In this document: positions 28,393-38,389 of the stretch, one piece after another
Position numbering within the stretch: position 1 is the stretch's first letter
Layout: each line of letters begins with the position of its first letter
DNA from: Colwellia psychrerythraea
Lineage (GTDB): Bacteria > Pseudomonadota > Gammaproteobacteria > Enterobacterales > Alteromonadaceae
DNA: 64,000 nucleotides
Assembly (NCBI GenBank): GCA_002163005.1
Contig: MAAF01000007.1
Coordinates: 1-64,000, forward strand
Reading direction: 5' to 3'
Made by a program: the position numbers and the translations under genes
The notes under the pieces: generated by a model
Databases searched by the model: none
The model's input: only the letters and a program-made list of their open reading frames with translations
Told to the model about the DNA's origin: nothing

Positions 28393-29691
28393 TCATTGAT
28401 CGGTAAAAGAACGTTCTATTATATAGTTAGGAATTGTCGTTATGTTTTGCTGATAACGACGGAGTAAGTCTAAACCAATGGCTGCTACAAACTGTTGAAA
28501 TTTATATCTTTTGTAAGGTATTAGTAAACATTGTGTTTTGATGTTATCAATGCTACCCCAAGCAAACCATACGGTACCTACCGGTTTTTCTTCAGTTCCG
28601 CCGTTAGGGCCAGCGACTCCAGATACCGCAATAGTAAGATCTGCATTAGACTTTACTAAGGAACCTTTTGCCATGGCAATAACCACCTTTTCACTTACTG
28701 CGCCATATTGTTCAAATAGGTTAGTGGGGACATCAAGCATGGCTGTTTTCATTTCGTTACTGTAGGTGACAAAACCCGCTTCAAAATTCATGGATGAACC
28801 GCTGATCTCGGTTAATTTGCTGGCAATCAGACCGCCTGTACATGACTCTGCTGTGGTGATTTTTAGGTTATGCTGATGCAATTGGTTAAGAAGATGCTCT
28901 GCAAGAGATTTAGGTTTTCCTTTAATTTCAGCGATTAAATGATCTCCAAGGACCTTGGTTAGCCTTTTTTGCCATGCAGACTTCATCGATAAACCTTTTT
29001 GAGTATTTGTTGTTAGTTTAACTTCAAGCAATGGCATACCTGCACGAAAGCCCAATTCAATTGCTGCGGGCCACTCGGGTAGTTGTTCATTAATCATTTT
29101 TTGTAAGCTTGATTCTCCAAGACCAAAAACCTGTAAGCGAGTAACATCAGTGATCAAATCTCTCGGTAAATCTTCAGAAATAGTCGGTACTATTTGTTCT
29201 ATAAGCATTGTTTCGAGCTCATGGGGAACACCGGGTGTGCAATAAATATCACAATGGTTATAACGTACGAAAAAACCAACAGCACTACCCTTTTTGTTCG
29301 CTATTATTTGGCAATCTTTAGGTAATATGGCCTGCTTTAGGTTGGGGCCGTTTAACTCAGTGCCTCGTTGCTGACACCAGTTAGTTAAATGAGCAAGTGC
29401 CTGTGGATGTTGGCTTAAGTCTTTTCCAATGGCAACTGCTAAAGCTTGTGCAGTTAAATCATCAACAGTCGGCCCTAAGCCACCATTGATAATTAATATA
29501 TCACTGGTACTAGCGATATAAGTTATCTCACTAACAAGGAGTGCTAAATCATCAGCTACCGTAACCTTACGATAAATCCCAAGACCAATATCTTTGAGTA
29601 CTTGTGCCATCATAGCTGAGTTACTGTCAACTATGTCGCCTGTCATCAATTCATTCCCTGTTAATAATAACTGTACTTTTGGCGCTGACAT
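28393..29691 (-). CDS. cinA: CinA family protein (nicotinamide-nucleotide amidase type)
   Basis: 432 residues, two domains. The N-terminal MoeA/MogA-like part (about 1-170) has LLLTGNELMTGDIVDSNSAM and INGGLGPTVDDLTAQALA. The C-terminal PncC-type domain (about 270-420) has TTAESCTGGLIASKLTEISG and SGVAGPNGGTEEKPVGTVW, the active-site region for deamidating nicotinamide mononucleotide back to nicotinate mononucleotide. It is the long two-domain form rather than the short PncC of E. coli. The N-terminal domain is linked to ADP-ribose cleavage in some relatives. No competence gene is near. Confidence 0.92.
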   Translation of the reverse strand: MSAPKVQLLLTGNELMTGDIVDSNSAMMAQVLKDIGLGIYRKVTVADDLALLVSEITYIASTSDILIINGGLGPTVDDLTAQALAVAIGKDLSQHPQALAHLTNWCQQRGTELNGPNLKQAILPKDCQIIANKKGSAVGFFVRYNHCDIYCTPGVPHELETMLIEQIVPTISEDLPRDLITDVTRLQVFGLGESSLQKMINEQLPEWPAAIELGFRAGMPLLEVKLTTNTQKGLSMKSAWQKRLTKVLGDHLIAEIKGKPKSLAEHLLNQLHQHNLKITTAESCTGGLIASKLTEISGSSMNFEAGFVTYSNEMKTAMLDVPTNLFEQYGAVSEKVVIAMAKGSLVKSNADLTIAVSGVAGPNGGTEEKPVGTVWFAWGSIDNIKTQCLLIPYKRYKFQQFVAAIGLDLLRRYQQNITTIPNYIIERSFTDQ

Positions 29692-30110
29692 AGTTCATTT
29701 TCCTAAATGGTTTTAATTGTGACAAATCTAAACTTTTTTTAGCTAAACTTACATCTTATTTTTCAGTGAAGATCGTGATAATACTTAACGGATTAAGTTA
29801 TTGTGCAAGGGACAACGAGTAGCAGCTGGTCTTGAACAAGCATAATAATTGAAATAAAATAATTTAAACATAAATATGTAATATTTAATTAATTTCAAGA
29901 TGTTTTCAATTTGCTACTGAGTTCTCTAAATGGCACTTACCTAATAGGAAAATACAGCGTTATCTATTTTGACAATAGAATAACTTTTCACAACCCCACT
30001 ATTTACATTAAAATAGTGACAAACTTGTTGATAAGACTTGTGGTTTTTAGATGGTTAAGTAATAACTTAAACTTTTAGTTCCACATTGCAAAATATTAGG
30101 AAAACACATA
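29692..30110. other. Non-coding stretch between cinA and a small gene
   Basis: 419 bp, very AT-rich, with no convincing reading frame on either strand. It should hold the divergent promoters for cinA and the gene at 30111. No palindrome or known operator was recognised. Confidence 0.5.
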
Positions 30111-30500
30111 GTGAGTAAAACTAGTTACCCCCGAGCGTTGCTCTTTGGACGCTGGTATCGAAATGATATTGATGAACATGGCAATGAAACCGTTGAATAT
30201 GCTCAACTTAGTTGCGATGGTAGTTTTGAGTTTACCTTTATAACTCTTGATATAAAGGGAAATGTTATTGAACAAATCACTGAGTTGGGTGATTGGGGGC
30301 TTGTGGCAGACATTCATTTTACATTCACTAAAAATGAGCTTATAGATGAAGAACTCTACGCAGCAGACTTAAATAATGATGATAATTATCAAGCGTATAA
30401 GGTATTATCACTAGACCATCAGATATTCCATTATCAGCATAGATTAACGAATGATGAATATATCATGAGACGGGTTGTTGATAACCCCGGTCATTGCTAG
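30111..30500 (+). CDS. Small protein of unknown function
   Basis: 129 residues, not recognised. It is acidic and beta-rich with several aromatic residues (ALLFGRWYRND near the start, HFTFTKNELIDEELYAADL in the middle, HQIFHYQHRLTNDEYIMRR at the end), a pattern like a small single-domain beta barrel. It has no signal peptide. The GTG start is preceded by AGGAAA. It stands alone before the dapA-like gene. Confidence 0.6.
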   Translation: MSKTSYPRALLFGRWYRNDIDEHGNETVEYAQLSCDGSFEFTFITLDIKGNVIEQITELGDWGLVADIHFTFTKNELIDEELYAADLNNDDNYQAYKVLSLDHQIFHYQHRLTNDEYIMRRVVDNPGHC

Positions 30501-30614
30501 AATGATTGGCAAGAATTTACTGATTTTTACCAATCGGACTCATATATTGACCAATAACTTAGTCCGTTTGGTATTACCTTAATTGAAGTTAAATAAAAGA
30601 ATTAGAGATAGTTA

Positions 30615-31535
30615 ATGAAACGATTAAAAGCAGCAAGTTTAATGACCGCAATAAAAACTCCTTATACTGAAAAAGGAGAGGTTTGTTTAAAGACTTATGA
30701 TTTCTTAATAGAGCAACAAATTTCTGCTGGCGTGGACGGCATAGTAGTTGGCGGTACTACCGGTGAAGGGCATTTACTTAGCTGGGAAGAGCATTTAATG
30801 CTAATTGCTCATTGTGTAAATAACTTTGGTGATAAATTAATTATTGTTGGTAATACAGGCAGCAATAATACCCGCGAAGCAATAAAAGCCACTGAAAATG
30901 GTTTTGCTATGGGTATGGATGCAGCGCTACAAATTAATCCTTACTATGGTCGTACTTCAATTAGAGGTGTTAGTGAGCACTTTAAACGTGTTCTTGATAT
31001 CGGCCCTGCCTTTATCTATAACGTGCCAGGTAGAACAGGACAAGATTTAACACCAGAAATTATCGAACCTTTATCAACGCATAAAAACTTTATCGGTGTG
31101 AAAGAATGTTCTGGTAACGATCGCATTGCCTATTATGAAAAACATGGTATTGCTTGTTGGTCAGGTAACGATGATGAATGTTATGAAGGACGTCATGTGC
31201 ATGGTTCTCATGGTGTTATTTCTGTTGCTTCTAATATCATACCTGGCTTTATGCGCCAATTAATGGATAAAGATAATGTAGAGGAATCAGCTAAGCTCAA
31301 TGATAATTTGCAAGGATTGATGAAATGGCTATTTTGTGAGCCTAACCCTATTGCCATTAACACAGCCATGGTCATGACTGATGCAGTTCCTAATAACTTC
31401 CGCTTACCTTACATGGCGCTTACTAAGGAGCAACGTGAAGTTGGTCTTGAGTTATTAAAAGCGATAGAGACAAAAGACTTAGTAGGTGACAGCTTGTCTT
31501 TACTTGAAGACAGTGATTTCAACTACTGTATTTAG
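30615..31535 (+). CDS. dapA: 4-hydroxy-tetrahydrodipicolinate synthase, plant-like type
   Basis: 306 residues. The enzyme joins pyruvate and aspartate semialdehyde in lysine synthesis. Active-site runs are intact: GGTTGEG (threonine pair), FIYNVPGRTG (catalytic Tyr) and IGVKECSG (Schiff-base Lys). Several stretches follow the plant enzyme rather than the E. coli one: MTAIKTPYTEKG, LLSWEEHLMLI, GNTGSNNTREAIKATE, ACWSGNDDECYEGR and WLFCEPNPIAINTA. The Trp in LLSWEEH takes the place of His in E. coli and corresponds to the plant lysine-site Trp. The gene stands alone. It may be a second copy of the main biosynthetic dapA. Confidence 0.88.
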   Translation: MKRLKAASLMTAIKTPYTEKGEVCLKTYDFLIEQQISAGVDGIVVGGTTGEGHLLSWEEHLMLIAHCVNNFGDKLIIVGNTGSNNTREAIKATENGFAMGMDAALQINPYYGRTSIRGVSEHFKRVLDIGPAFIYNVPGRTGQDLTPEIIEPLSTHKNFIGVKECSGNDRIAYYEKHGIACWSGNDDECYEGRHVHGSHGVISVASNIIPGFMRQLMDKDNVEESAKLNDNLQGLMKWLFCEPNPIAINTAMVMTDAVPNNFRLPYMALTKEQREVGLELLKAIETKDLVGDSLSLLEDSDFNYCI

Positions 31536-31614
31536 TCGCTAGACCCTCGTAACTTAGGTGTACGTATAAATACGTTTATATAGTTCATCAAATTTAGATA
31601 GCTAAGCTATAAAC

Positions 31615-32613
31615 TTAAAGCCTCGGTAATAACTGGGGCTTTAATATTTCTGGCAATTCAAAAAAACGTTGTTGTTTGATGAATGGTTGGTCACTTTCTG
31701 GCGAAACCTCGGTTGCTAGCGGACAATTAAAGCGTAAACTTACTGCGCACAATTGTAAATTACACTGTTCATTTGCATCAGCCACTCCATGTAATCTATC
31801 CCCAACTACGGGCATAGCAATACTTGCCGCATGAATACGTATTTGGTGCTTTCTGCCACTGTCTATTTTGACCTTGATTAATGATCGCTCTGTTACCTCA
31901 TCATAGGCTAAACAAGTAAAGGTACTTCGTGCTTTTTTACCATCTACGTCACTATCAATAATGTCTGGCTGGGGCCTTTTACGGTGATCTCCATGGACAA
32001 TGATCTGGTAATGCTTTTCTAGTTGATGATGCTCGAACATAGTAGATAATGCTCGTGCAGCTTTTTTACTGTGCGCTATCAAGATCAAACCTGTCGCCGC
32101 TCTATCTAATCTATGAACAATAAAAGCAGGGCGCTCATTAGGTAAGTTTTGTTGAGCAAAACGGGCGATGGTACAATGGTCACTCCACTTAGAGCCTTGC
32201 GATAACATGCCGTAAGGTTTATACCAAACACTGTAATCACCTAAATCTTCAATTAATTTCGCTGGTGGAGTAGGCATTGAGAGTACTTCACTATTGAAAT
32301 AAAAGTGCAGTTCATCACCAATTAGTAATTGTTTTTTAACACGGCGTAGTCGTTGCGTTTGTTTTTTATTTTTAGCGGGCGTTAACCATAATGCGCCCTT
32401 GCTTATCGCCTGTTTTAACTCTGCTTTTGATAGCAAAATATTTTGTGCATGACCATAGCTTTCTAATAATGAAATAGCTGTGTCATGTTCTTTATCAGTG
32501 ACACTTTTTTCGGTGACACCTTTTTCCATAACAGTGATATGCCATTCAAACTTTTTAAAATTTTGAGTTGGGCTTTCATCTTGCAAGCCTGAGCAGGTTT
32601 TGTTTACGGGCAT
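31615..32613 (-). CDS. RluA-family pseudouridine synthase
   Basis: 332 residues. The catalytic aspartate is in FIVHRLDRAATGLILIAHS. Other signatures are YSVWYKPYGMLSQG, LEKHYQIIVHG and KVKIDSGRKHQIRIHAASIA. The N-terminal 110 residues include an S4-like part (SKAELKQAISKGALWL) with a basic stretch (KKQTQRLRRVKKQ). It converts uridine to pseudouridine in rRNA or tRNA, but the site cannot be told from the sequence. It converges with the dapA-like gene. Confidence 0.88.
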   Translation of the reverse strand: MPVNKTCSGLQDESPTQNFKKFEWHITVMEKGVTEKSVTDKEHDTAISLLESYGHAQNILLSKAELKQAISKGALWLTPAKNKKQTQRLRRVKKQLLIGDELHFYFNSEVLSMPTPPAKLIEDLGDYSVWYKPYGMLSQGSKWSDHCTIARFAQQNLPNERPAFIVHRLDRAATGLILIAHSKKAARALSTMFEHHQLEKHYQIIVHGDHRKRPQPDIIDSDVDGKKARSTFTCLAYDEVTERSLIKVKIDSGRKHQIRIHAASIAMPVVGDRLHGVADANEQCNLQLCAVSLRFNCPLATEVSPESDQPFIKQQRFFELPEILKPQLLPRL

Positions 32614-32728
32614 ATTTCAAATGAGTGACGAGTGCTTTATAGTTATTTTACTAGGTTTATTTACTTAGCAAAGCTAAAATATCGAAATGCGAGGAATAAT
32701 TCCTAAAAATAAATAAATGAGAGTATCT

Positions 32729-33067
32729 ATGACACGTGATTTAACGCTTTTTCCTGAAGATGAAATCGGTAATACCCTTTGGCAGATGCAAGAAAGTGGT
32801 GATGATTTAATAAGTGAGCGTGAAATAGAATTCTCAATATTATTTCCCAATCAGGAGTTAGCGCTTAAGTTCGGTCAGTTATTATTAGAAAACAATCAAA
32901 AACTGTCTTTGACTCCATCAGAAGCACATGCCGATTTACCTTGGGAAATTACCGCTTACCCACAAATGCCAGTAACCTATGAGAATATTAGCAGTTATCA
33001 AGAGCTGTTAGAGTCAAGCGCCGCACCTTTAAAAGGCCAATTTGATGGTGTTTATTTTGTCGGCTAA
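32729..33067 (+). CDS. RraB-like regulator of RNase E (tentative)
   Basis: 112 residues from the ATG at 32729, chosen because GAGAG stands 5 bp before it; another ATG at 32717 has no ribosome site. The pattern (IGNTLWQMQESGDDLISERE, IEFSILFPNQELALKFGQLL, the end KGQFDGVYFVG) fits the small acidic RraB/PF06877 fold that inhibits RNase E in E. coli. Similarity is weak by eye, so the function is tentative. Confidence 0.55.
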   Translation: MTRDLTLFPEDEIGNTLWQMQESGDDLISEREIEFSILFPNQELALKFGQLLLENNQKLSLTPSEAHADLPWEITAYPQMPVTYENISSYQELLESSAAPLKGQFDGVYFVG

Positions 33068-33089
33068 TGCCAATACAATATGAATAATC

Positions 33090-33122
33090 AATGAAGTCAC
33101 ACTCTATAGGTGTGGCTTCATT
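33090..33122 (+). terminator. Hairpin after the RraB-like gene
   Basis: Arms AATGAAGTCACAC / GTGTGGCTTCATT pair over 13 bp with one G-U pair and a 7-base loop. The following bases are A/T-rich but not a pure T run, so it is a moderate terminator. Confidence 0.6.
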
Positions 33123-33156
33123 ATTAATGACTTCACTTTAGTGAGTAACGAAGGTT

Positions 33157-33372
33157 ATGAATATAGATCTTAAACAGTTCGCAGCGTTACAAAAGGCGAG
33201 TAAAGAGTCATTCTTTGAGCAAAAAAAATTGCTTAAGCAAGTTATGTCAGGAAGAACAGTCCCGTGTAGTACTTGCAAACAACCGTTAACGCTTTATACG
33301 CCAGAAGAAGGTGAACTTACTGGCATTCGTTGCGCAAAAGGTTGCACTGATATTGCGTTAGATTTTGCTTAG
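33157..33372 (+). CDS. Small protein with a CxxC...CxxxC zinc motif
   Basis: 71 residues, not assigned to a named family. The N-terminal half is a basic helix (LQKASKESFFEQKKLLKQV). The C-terminal half holds PCSTCKQPLTLY and GIRCAKGCTDI, which supply four cysteines fit for one zinc ion. Ribosome site GAAGG precedes the ATG. Confidence 0.7.
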   Translation: MNIDLKQFAALQKASKESFFEQKKLLKQVMSGRTVPCSTCKQPLTLYTPEEGELTGIRCAKGCTDIALDFA

Positions 33373-33409
33373 CTAGATTATCCATGACTTAATAAGAGGT
33401 CATTAGCCA

Positions 33410-33961
33410 TTATAGAAAAGTAGTTATATCTTCTAGGTTCTTTTTCATCTGTGCATGAGTAAGTACGGTAGCGTCATCTCTAGGATAGCCAGCAATGAGC
33501 AACATATATACCCAAGTTACCTGAAAATGCATTTTCAAGTGGCTTGGGTATAAGCCCGTTCATTATCACCACCTTTTTTCTGACTAAAAATGGCAATTAA
33601 CCAAGGCGCATGTTCTAAATAAGGTTTATTGGCATCAGTGCCTAAGTCGTTAACGCTTCTAACCACTCTTCACCAGCACGACCTTCATAAAACCCTCGTT
33701 CGTGATGTTCTGCTTGCTCTCTAATTTGTTTCTCGAGCTCACTGCAACAAAATGCCAAGGTTGATGATTTGCACCGCTAGGTGCTGTACCTGCCGCTTTT
33801 AAGCAGTTCTCAATCACTTGTTTATCAACGGCTCTATCACTAAAACTTCGCACAGAATGACAGTGTTTCACTAGAATATAGAAATCTTGCGATCGGCTTA
33901 GCATTTCAGATCCTGGGTATTCAATGAAATCTGAAAGGGGAGAGCAGTCATGTTGTTGCAT
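33410..33961 (-). pseudogene. Decayed nitroreductase-family gene
   Basis: Remains of an FMN-dependent nitroreductase. The start is intact (ILVKHCHSVRSFSDRAVDKQ, then TAPSGANHQPWHFVAVSS). After this the frame shifts by one base near 33730 into EKQIREQAEHHERGFYEGRA. A second one-base shift near 33650 leads to [20 protein letters not shown] and [14 protein letters not shown]. The middle of the gene is then missing, replaced by a 46-bp palindromic repeat (33507-33552). Beyond it the end of the protein is still readable (MLLIAGYPRDDATVLTHAQM, then KKNLEDITTFL and a stop at 33410-33412). Two frameshifts plus an internal loss of roughly 80 codons make it inactive. Confidence 0.88.
33507..33552. repeat. 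Short palindromic repeat (family member 4)
   Basis: 46 bp from TATACCCAAG to CTTGGGTATA, the two halves being near-complements meeting at AAATGCATTT. It shares its ends with the long repeats at 43712, 47055 and 51916 but lacks their inner 220 bp. It lies exactly at the gap in the nitroreductase pseudogene. Confidence 0.85.
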
Positions 33962-34051
33962 AGGTGAGATGGCCTTGATTATTTTTGTAATATGTTTTAG
34001 TGGTTACCTCGTCTAATAGTTACAATATTTTAACATTGAAAAAAAGGCAAT

Positions 34052-34080
34052 AAAAAACCGACAGCAGGTGTCGGTTTTTT
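34052..34080. terminator. Terminator downstream of purL
   Basis: 12-bp stem AAAAAACCGACA / TGTCGGTTTTTT with a 5-base loop, A and T runs on both sides. It lies about 140 bp beyond the purL stop on the minus strand. Confidence 0.8.
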
Positions 34081-34216
34081 ATTCATGATATTGAGTAGTA
34101 AAGCTTACCAATCAATATCCTTGAAGCTAGTTAAGCTAAGTTAGCGGAAAAAGCACGGAGCTGACGAATGTCAGTGAGTACTTTTGACAATTAAATTAGC
34201 TTTATTAGCAAAAAGG

Positions 34217-37200
34217 TTAGCCAATAAAGGCACGAGCGTTACGGAACATGCGTACCCAAGGTGAATCTTCACCCCAGCTATCTGGATGCCAAGAGTTAGC
34301 AACCGTTCTAAATACACGCTCAGGATGTGGCATCATAATAGTTACACGGCCATCAGTGGTGGTTAATGACGTAATACCATCAACAGAGCCATTCGGGTTA
34401 GCTGGGTAAGTTTCAGTAACGTCACCGTAGTTATTTACGTAACGCATTGATACCGTACCTGAATTGTTAGCAGCATCAATCGCAGCATCAGAACTAAACT
34501 CAGCATGACCTTCACCGTGTGAAACAGCGATAGGCATACGTGAACCTTCCATGCCCTTAAACAATACTGAAGGACTTTCTTGAATTTCAACTAATGAGAA
34601 ACGTGCTTCAAAACGCTCAGATTTGTTTTGTACAAAGTGAGGCCAATGTTCTGAGCCAGGAATGATGTCTTTTAAGTTAGACAACATTTGACAACCATTA
34701 CACACACCTAACGTGAAAGTATCTTCACGTTCGAAGAAGGCTTTAAACATTGTCCTAGCATTGGCATTAAATAAGATTGATTTTGCCCAACCTTCACCAG
34801 CACCTAAAACATCACCGTATGAGAAACCGCCACAAGCAACTAAACCGTTGAAGTTAGCTAAGTCAGTACGACCTGATAAAATGTCAGACATATGCACGTC
34901 GATAGCAACAAACCCTGCTCTATCAAAAGCTGCTGCCATTTCAACATGCGAGTTAACACCTTGTTCACGTAAAATAGCAACACGTGGATTAGCTATTTCG
35001 TTAGCAGAGTTCTGAGCATCTTTAACAATTAAATCAGCAACAATGTCTTCGTTGATATCAAACGTTAATTCAGTGTTTAAGCCTGGATCTTCAGTATCAA
35101 ATTTAACATCATGTTCTTGTTGTGCGCATTCTGGATTATCACGAAGAGACTGCATTCTGTATGTCGTTTGTGCCCAAACAGTACGGTAATAAGTACGTGA
35201 ATTTTCTAGTACCACTTCGCCGTCACGACTAAAGCGGATAGTATCTTCATTGTTTAAACGACCAATATCAGTACAGTAATCTAAAATACCGTGCTCAGCT
35301 AAAATAGCGTGAATTGCTTCAACATCGCTTTCACGAATTTGAATTACAGCACCTAACTCTTCATTAAATAATGTTGCTAAATCATCACTTGCACCGCTTG
35401 ATATTTTACTGATATCAATATCAACACCAGTATGGCCAGCAAAGGCCATTTCAGTAACGGTAGTGAATAAACCACCGTCTGAAATATCATGGTAAGCAAT
35501 AACCTTTTCAGCGCGAACAAGTGCTTGCATCGCATTGAAGAAACCTTTTAATACTTCTGCATCGTCAACATCAGGGGTTTCACTACCAAGTTGTTTATAA
35601 ACCTGTGCTAAACATGAACCACCTAAACGTTTTTTACCTTTTGATAAGTCGATAGCAACCAGACGCGTTTCTTCAGAAGAGCCGCCTTTATCGGTTCTCA
35701 ATTCTGGTGTTACAGTCTTTCTAATATCTTCAACAACACCAAAAGCGGTAATCACAAGAGAAAGAGGAGAGGTTACAGATTTTTGTTCGCCGTTTTCTTC
35801 CCACTGGGTTTTCATTGACATAGAGTCTTTACCCACTGGAATGGTTAAACCAAGGGCTGGACAAAGCTCTTCACCAATGGCTTTAACTGCTTCGTAAAGA
35901 CCGGCATCTTCGCCTGGGTGACCTGCTGGAGACATCCAGTTAGCTGAAAGCTTAATACGGTTTAAATCACCAATATCAGTACCGGCAATGTTCGTTAGTG
36001 ATTCAGCTACGGCTAAACGAGCAGAAGCGCCAAAGTTTAATAAAGCAACTGGAGTACGCTCACCTAGAGACATTGCTTCGCCGTGGTAAGAATCAAGTGC
36101 TGATGCGGTAACACCACAATCGGCAACAGGAACCTGCCAAGGACCAACCATTTGGTCACGATTAACCATACCGGTTACTGAACGATCACCAATAGTGATA
36201 AGGAACGTTTTCTCAGCAACGGTTGGTAAGCTTAAAATTCTATCAGCAGCATCACTTAATGATACATTGCTTAACTCTAATGAGTCGCCAGCAGCGGTTG
36301 CCGTTTTAACGTCTTTAAATATTTTAGGTGTTTTACCTAGTAATACGTCAAGTGGTAAATCAATTGGCGTATTTAACTTTTCATTGTCGCTAAAATGCGA
36401 ATCAGTAACCGTTAAATGTTCTTCTTCTGTGGCACGACCAACAACAGCATAGGGTGCGCGTTCACGTTGACATATTTTTTCAAAAGTCGCTAGATTCTTG
36501 TCTGATACAGCAATAACGTAACGTTCTTGAGATTCGTTACACCAGATTTCATGAGGCGCCATACTGCGCTCATCATTTGGTACATTACGAAGTTCAAATA
36601 CACCACCACGGCCGCCATCAGAAACTAGCTCAGGGAAAGCATTAGACAAACCACCCGCACCAACATCATGAATAAAGGCTATAGGATTTTCTTCACCTAA
36701 CTGCCAACATTTATCAATAACTTCTTGGCAACGACGCTCCATTTCTGGGTTTTCACGTTGCACAGAAGCAAAGTCTAAGCTTTCAGCAGATTGGCCAGAT
36801 GCCATGCTTGAAGCTGCGCCGCCACCTAAACCAATATTCATGGCAGGGCCACCAAGGGCGATTAAGTTAGCGCCAACGATAATTTCACGTTTTTGCACGT
36901 GTTCATCACGAATGTTACCTAAACCACCAGCAAGCATAATTGGTTTGTGGTAACCACGTACTTCTTTACCGTTAAAGGAGTTAACTTCTTCTTCATAAGT
37001 ACGGAAGTAACCTAAAATAGCAGGGCGACCAAATTCATTGTTAAATGCTGCGCCACCTAATGGACCTTCCATCATGATGTCAAAAGCGGTAACAATACGG
37101 CTTGGCTTGCCAAAATCTGTTTCCCAAGGTTGTACAAACTCAGGAATACGTAGATTAGATACAGAGAAACCCACTAAACCAGCTTTAGGTTTTGAGCCAA

Positions 37201-38188
37201 TACCAGTTGCGCCTTCATCACGAATCTCACCACCAGAGCCTGTTGCAGCACCTGGGTAAGGTGAAATAGCGGTAGGGTGGTTATGGGTTTCAACTTTCAT
37301 TAATATTTGAATGTCTTCATGGTTATAACCATAAACATTCGTTTCAGGGTCAGGGAAGAAGCGACCACCCTTATTACCAACCATTACCGCGGCGTTATCT
37401 TTATAAGCACTTAGTACATAATCAGGATTGATTTCATGAGTATTACGGATCATTTTAAACAAAGATTTTTCTTGTTTAACACCGTCAATAGTCCAGTCTG
37501 CGTTAAAAATTTTATGGCGACAATGTTCAGAGTTTGCTTGCGCAAACATGTAAAGCTCAATGTCGTGTGGGTTGCGACCTAATTTACTGAAGTTTTCGAA
37601 TAAATAATTAACTTCGTCTTCTGCTAATGCGAGACCTAATTCAATATTGGCTTGAACTAACGCATTTTTCCCGCCATTTTCAATATCAATTGCAGTTAAC
37701 TTACCGGGCTCACTACTGGCAAAAAGTAAACTTGCTTGAGCGAAGTCATTAAAAATACTTTCCATCATACGATCGTGTAATAAAGCGTTTAACTGTGCTT
37801 CTTGACTGGCGCTCAATTGTGCATCACTTTCTAATGTTACGTAATAAGCAATACCGCGTTCTAAACGAACAACTTTAGCTAAACCACAGTTGTGAGCGAT
37901 ATCGGTAGACTTTGATGACCAAGGAGAAATAGTGCCCGGACGAGGAGTCACTAATAAGAACAAACCAGTAGGTTGATGTTCTTCAATTGTTGGACCATAA
38001 GTAAGTAATTGCTGTAAAACATTCTCTTCGCTTGAACTTAACTCTTCATTAAGTTGAGCGAAATGGGCAAATTCAGCATAAATATTATTTACTGGCAGTT
38101 GTAACTGTTCACATTGAGCTAATAGTTTTTTAACTCTAAAGTCAGAAAGTGCTGGAGCGCCACGAAGGTTTTTAATCAACATCGTCAT
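34217..38188 (-). CDS. purL: Phosphoribosylformylglycinamidine synthase
   Basis: 1323 residues, the large single-chain form. It makes FGAM from FGAR, glutamine and ATP in purine synthesis. Parts in order: N-terminal PurS-like region ([20 protein letters not shown]), the synthetase core with [12 protein letters not shown] and [20 protein letters not shown], a second core half with [20 protein letters not shown] and [16 protein letters not shown]. The C-terminal class-I glutaminase has the nucleophile Cys in [15 protein letters not shown] and the His/Glu pair in [10 protein letters not shown]. Two close ATGs (38186-38188 and 38180-38182) can start it. It is a single-gene unit, divergent from mltF. 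Confidence 0.97.
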   Translation of the reverse strand: MTMLIKNLRGAPALSDFRVKKLLAQCEQLQLPVNNIYAEFAHFAQLNEELSSSEENVLQQLLTYGPTIEEHQPTGLFLLVTPRPGTISPWSSKSTDIAHNCGLAKVVRLERGIAYYVTLESDAQLSASQEAQLNALLHDRMMESIFNDFAQASLLFASSEPGKLTAIDIENGGKNALVQANIELGLALAEDEVNYLFENFSKLGRNPHDIELYMFAQANSEHCRHKIFNADWTIDGVKQEKSLFKMIRNTHEINPDYVLSAYKDNAAVMVGNKGGRFFPDPETNVYGYNHEDIQILMKVETHNHPTAISPYPGAATGSGGEIRDEGATGIGSKPKAGLVGFSVSNLRIPEFVQPWETDFGKPSRIVTAFDIMMEGPLGGAAFNNEFGRPAILGYFRTYEEEVNSFNGKEVRGYHKPIMLAGGLGNIRDEHVQKREIIVGANLIALGGPAMNIGLGGGAASSMASGQSAESLDFASVQRENPEMERRCQEVIDKCWQLGEENPIAFIHDVGAGGLSNAFPELVSDGGRGGVFELRNVPNDERSMAPHEIWCNESQERYVIAVSDKNLATFEKICQRERAPYAVVGRATEEEHLTVTDSHFSDNEKLNTPIDLPLDVLLGKTPKIFKDVKTATAAGDSLELSNVSLSDAADRILSLPTVAEKTFLITIGDRSVTGMVNRDQMVGPWQVPVADCGVTASALDSYHGEAMSLGERTPVALLNFGASARLAVAESLTNIAGTDIGDLNRIKLSANWMSPAGHPGEDAGLYEAVKAIGEELCPALGLTIPVGKDSMSMKTQWEENGEQKSVTSPLSLVITAFGVVEDIRKTVTPELRTDKGGSSEETRLVAIDLSKGKKRLGGSCLAQVYKQLGSETPDVDDAEVLKGFFNAMQALVRAEKVIAYHDISDGGLFTTVTEMAFAGHTGVDIDISKISSGASDDLATLFNEELGAVIQIRESDVEAIHAILAEHGILDYCTDIGRLNNEDTIRFSRDGEVVLENSRTYYRTVWAQTTYRMQSLRDNPECAQQEHDVKFDTEDPGLNTELTFDINEDIVADLIVKDAQNSANEIANPRVAILREQGVNSHVEMAAAFDRAGFVAIDVHMSDILSGRTDLANFNGLVACGGFSYGDVLGAGEGWAKSILFNANARTMFKAFFEREDTFTLGVCNGCQMLSNLKDIIPGSEHWPHFVQNKSERFEARFSLVEIQESPSVLFKGMEGSRMPIAVSHGEGHAEFSSDAAIDAANNSGTVSMRYVNNYGDVTETYPANPNGSVDGITSLTTTDGRVTIMMPHPERVFRTVANSWHPDSWGEDSPWVRMFRNARAFIG

Positions 38189-38389
38189 AGGGTAATCACC
38201 AAGTTTTATGTAAGGTTTTGATTGGCTTTTATATGCTAATTTTGCATAGTAAATGCTAACCGAAAATTTCGCGCGTATTATAGTTGAAAATAACCCTTTT
38301 GTTAACGGAAAAAGTCAAGTAAAAACTTAACACTAGTGTCAGGTAAAAAGTACTTGGCTAATAGAACAATACACGACACAATTAAGACC

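Noticed and set aside
31556-31612. Small palindromes between the dapA-like and RluA-family genes
   Set aside because: Short arms (ACGTAT/ATACGT and TAGCT/AGCTA) with no T tract; expected by chance in such DNA.
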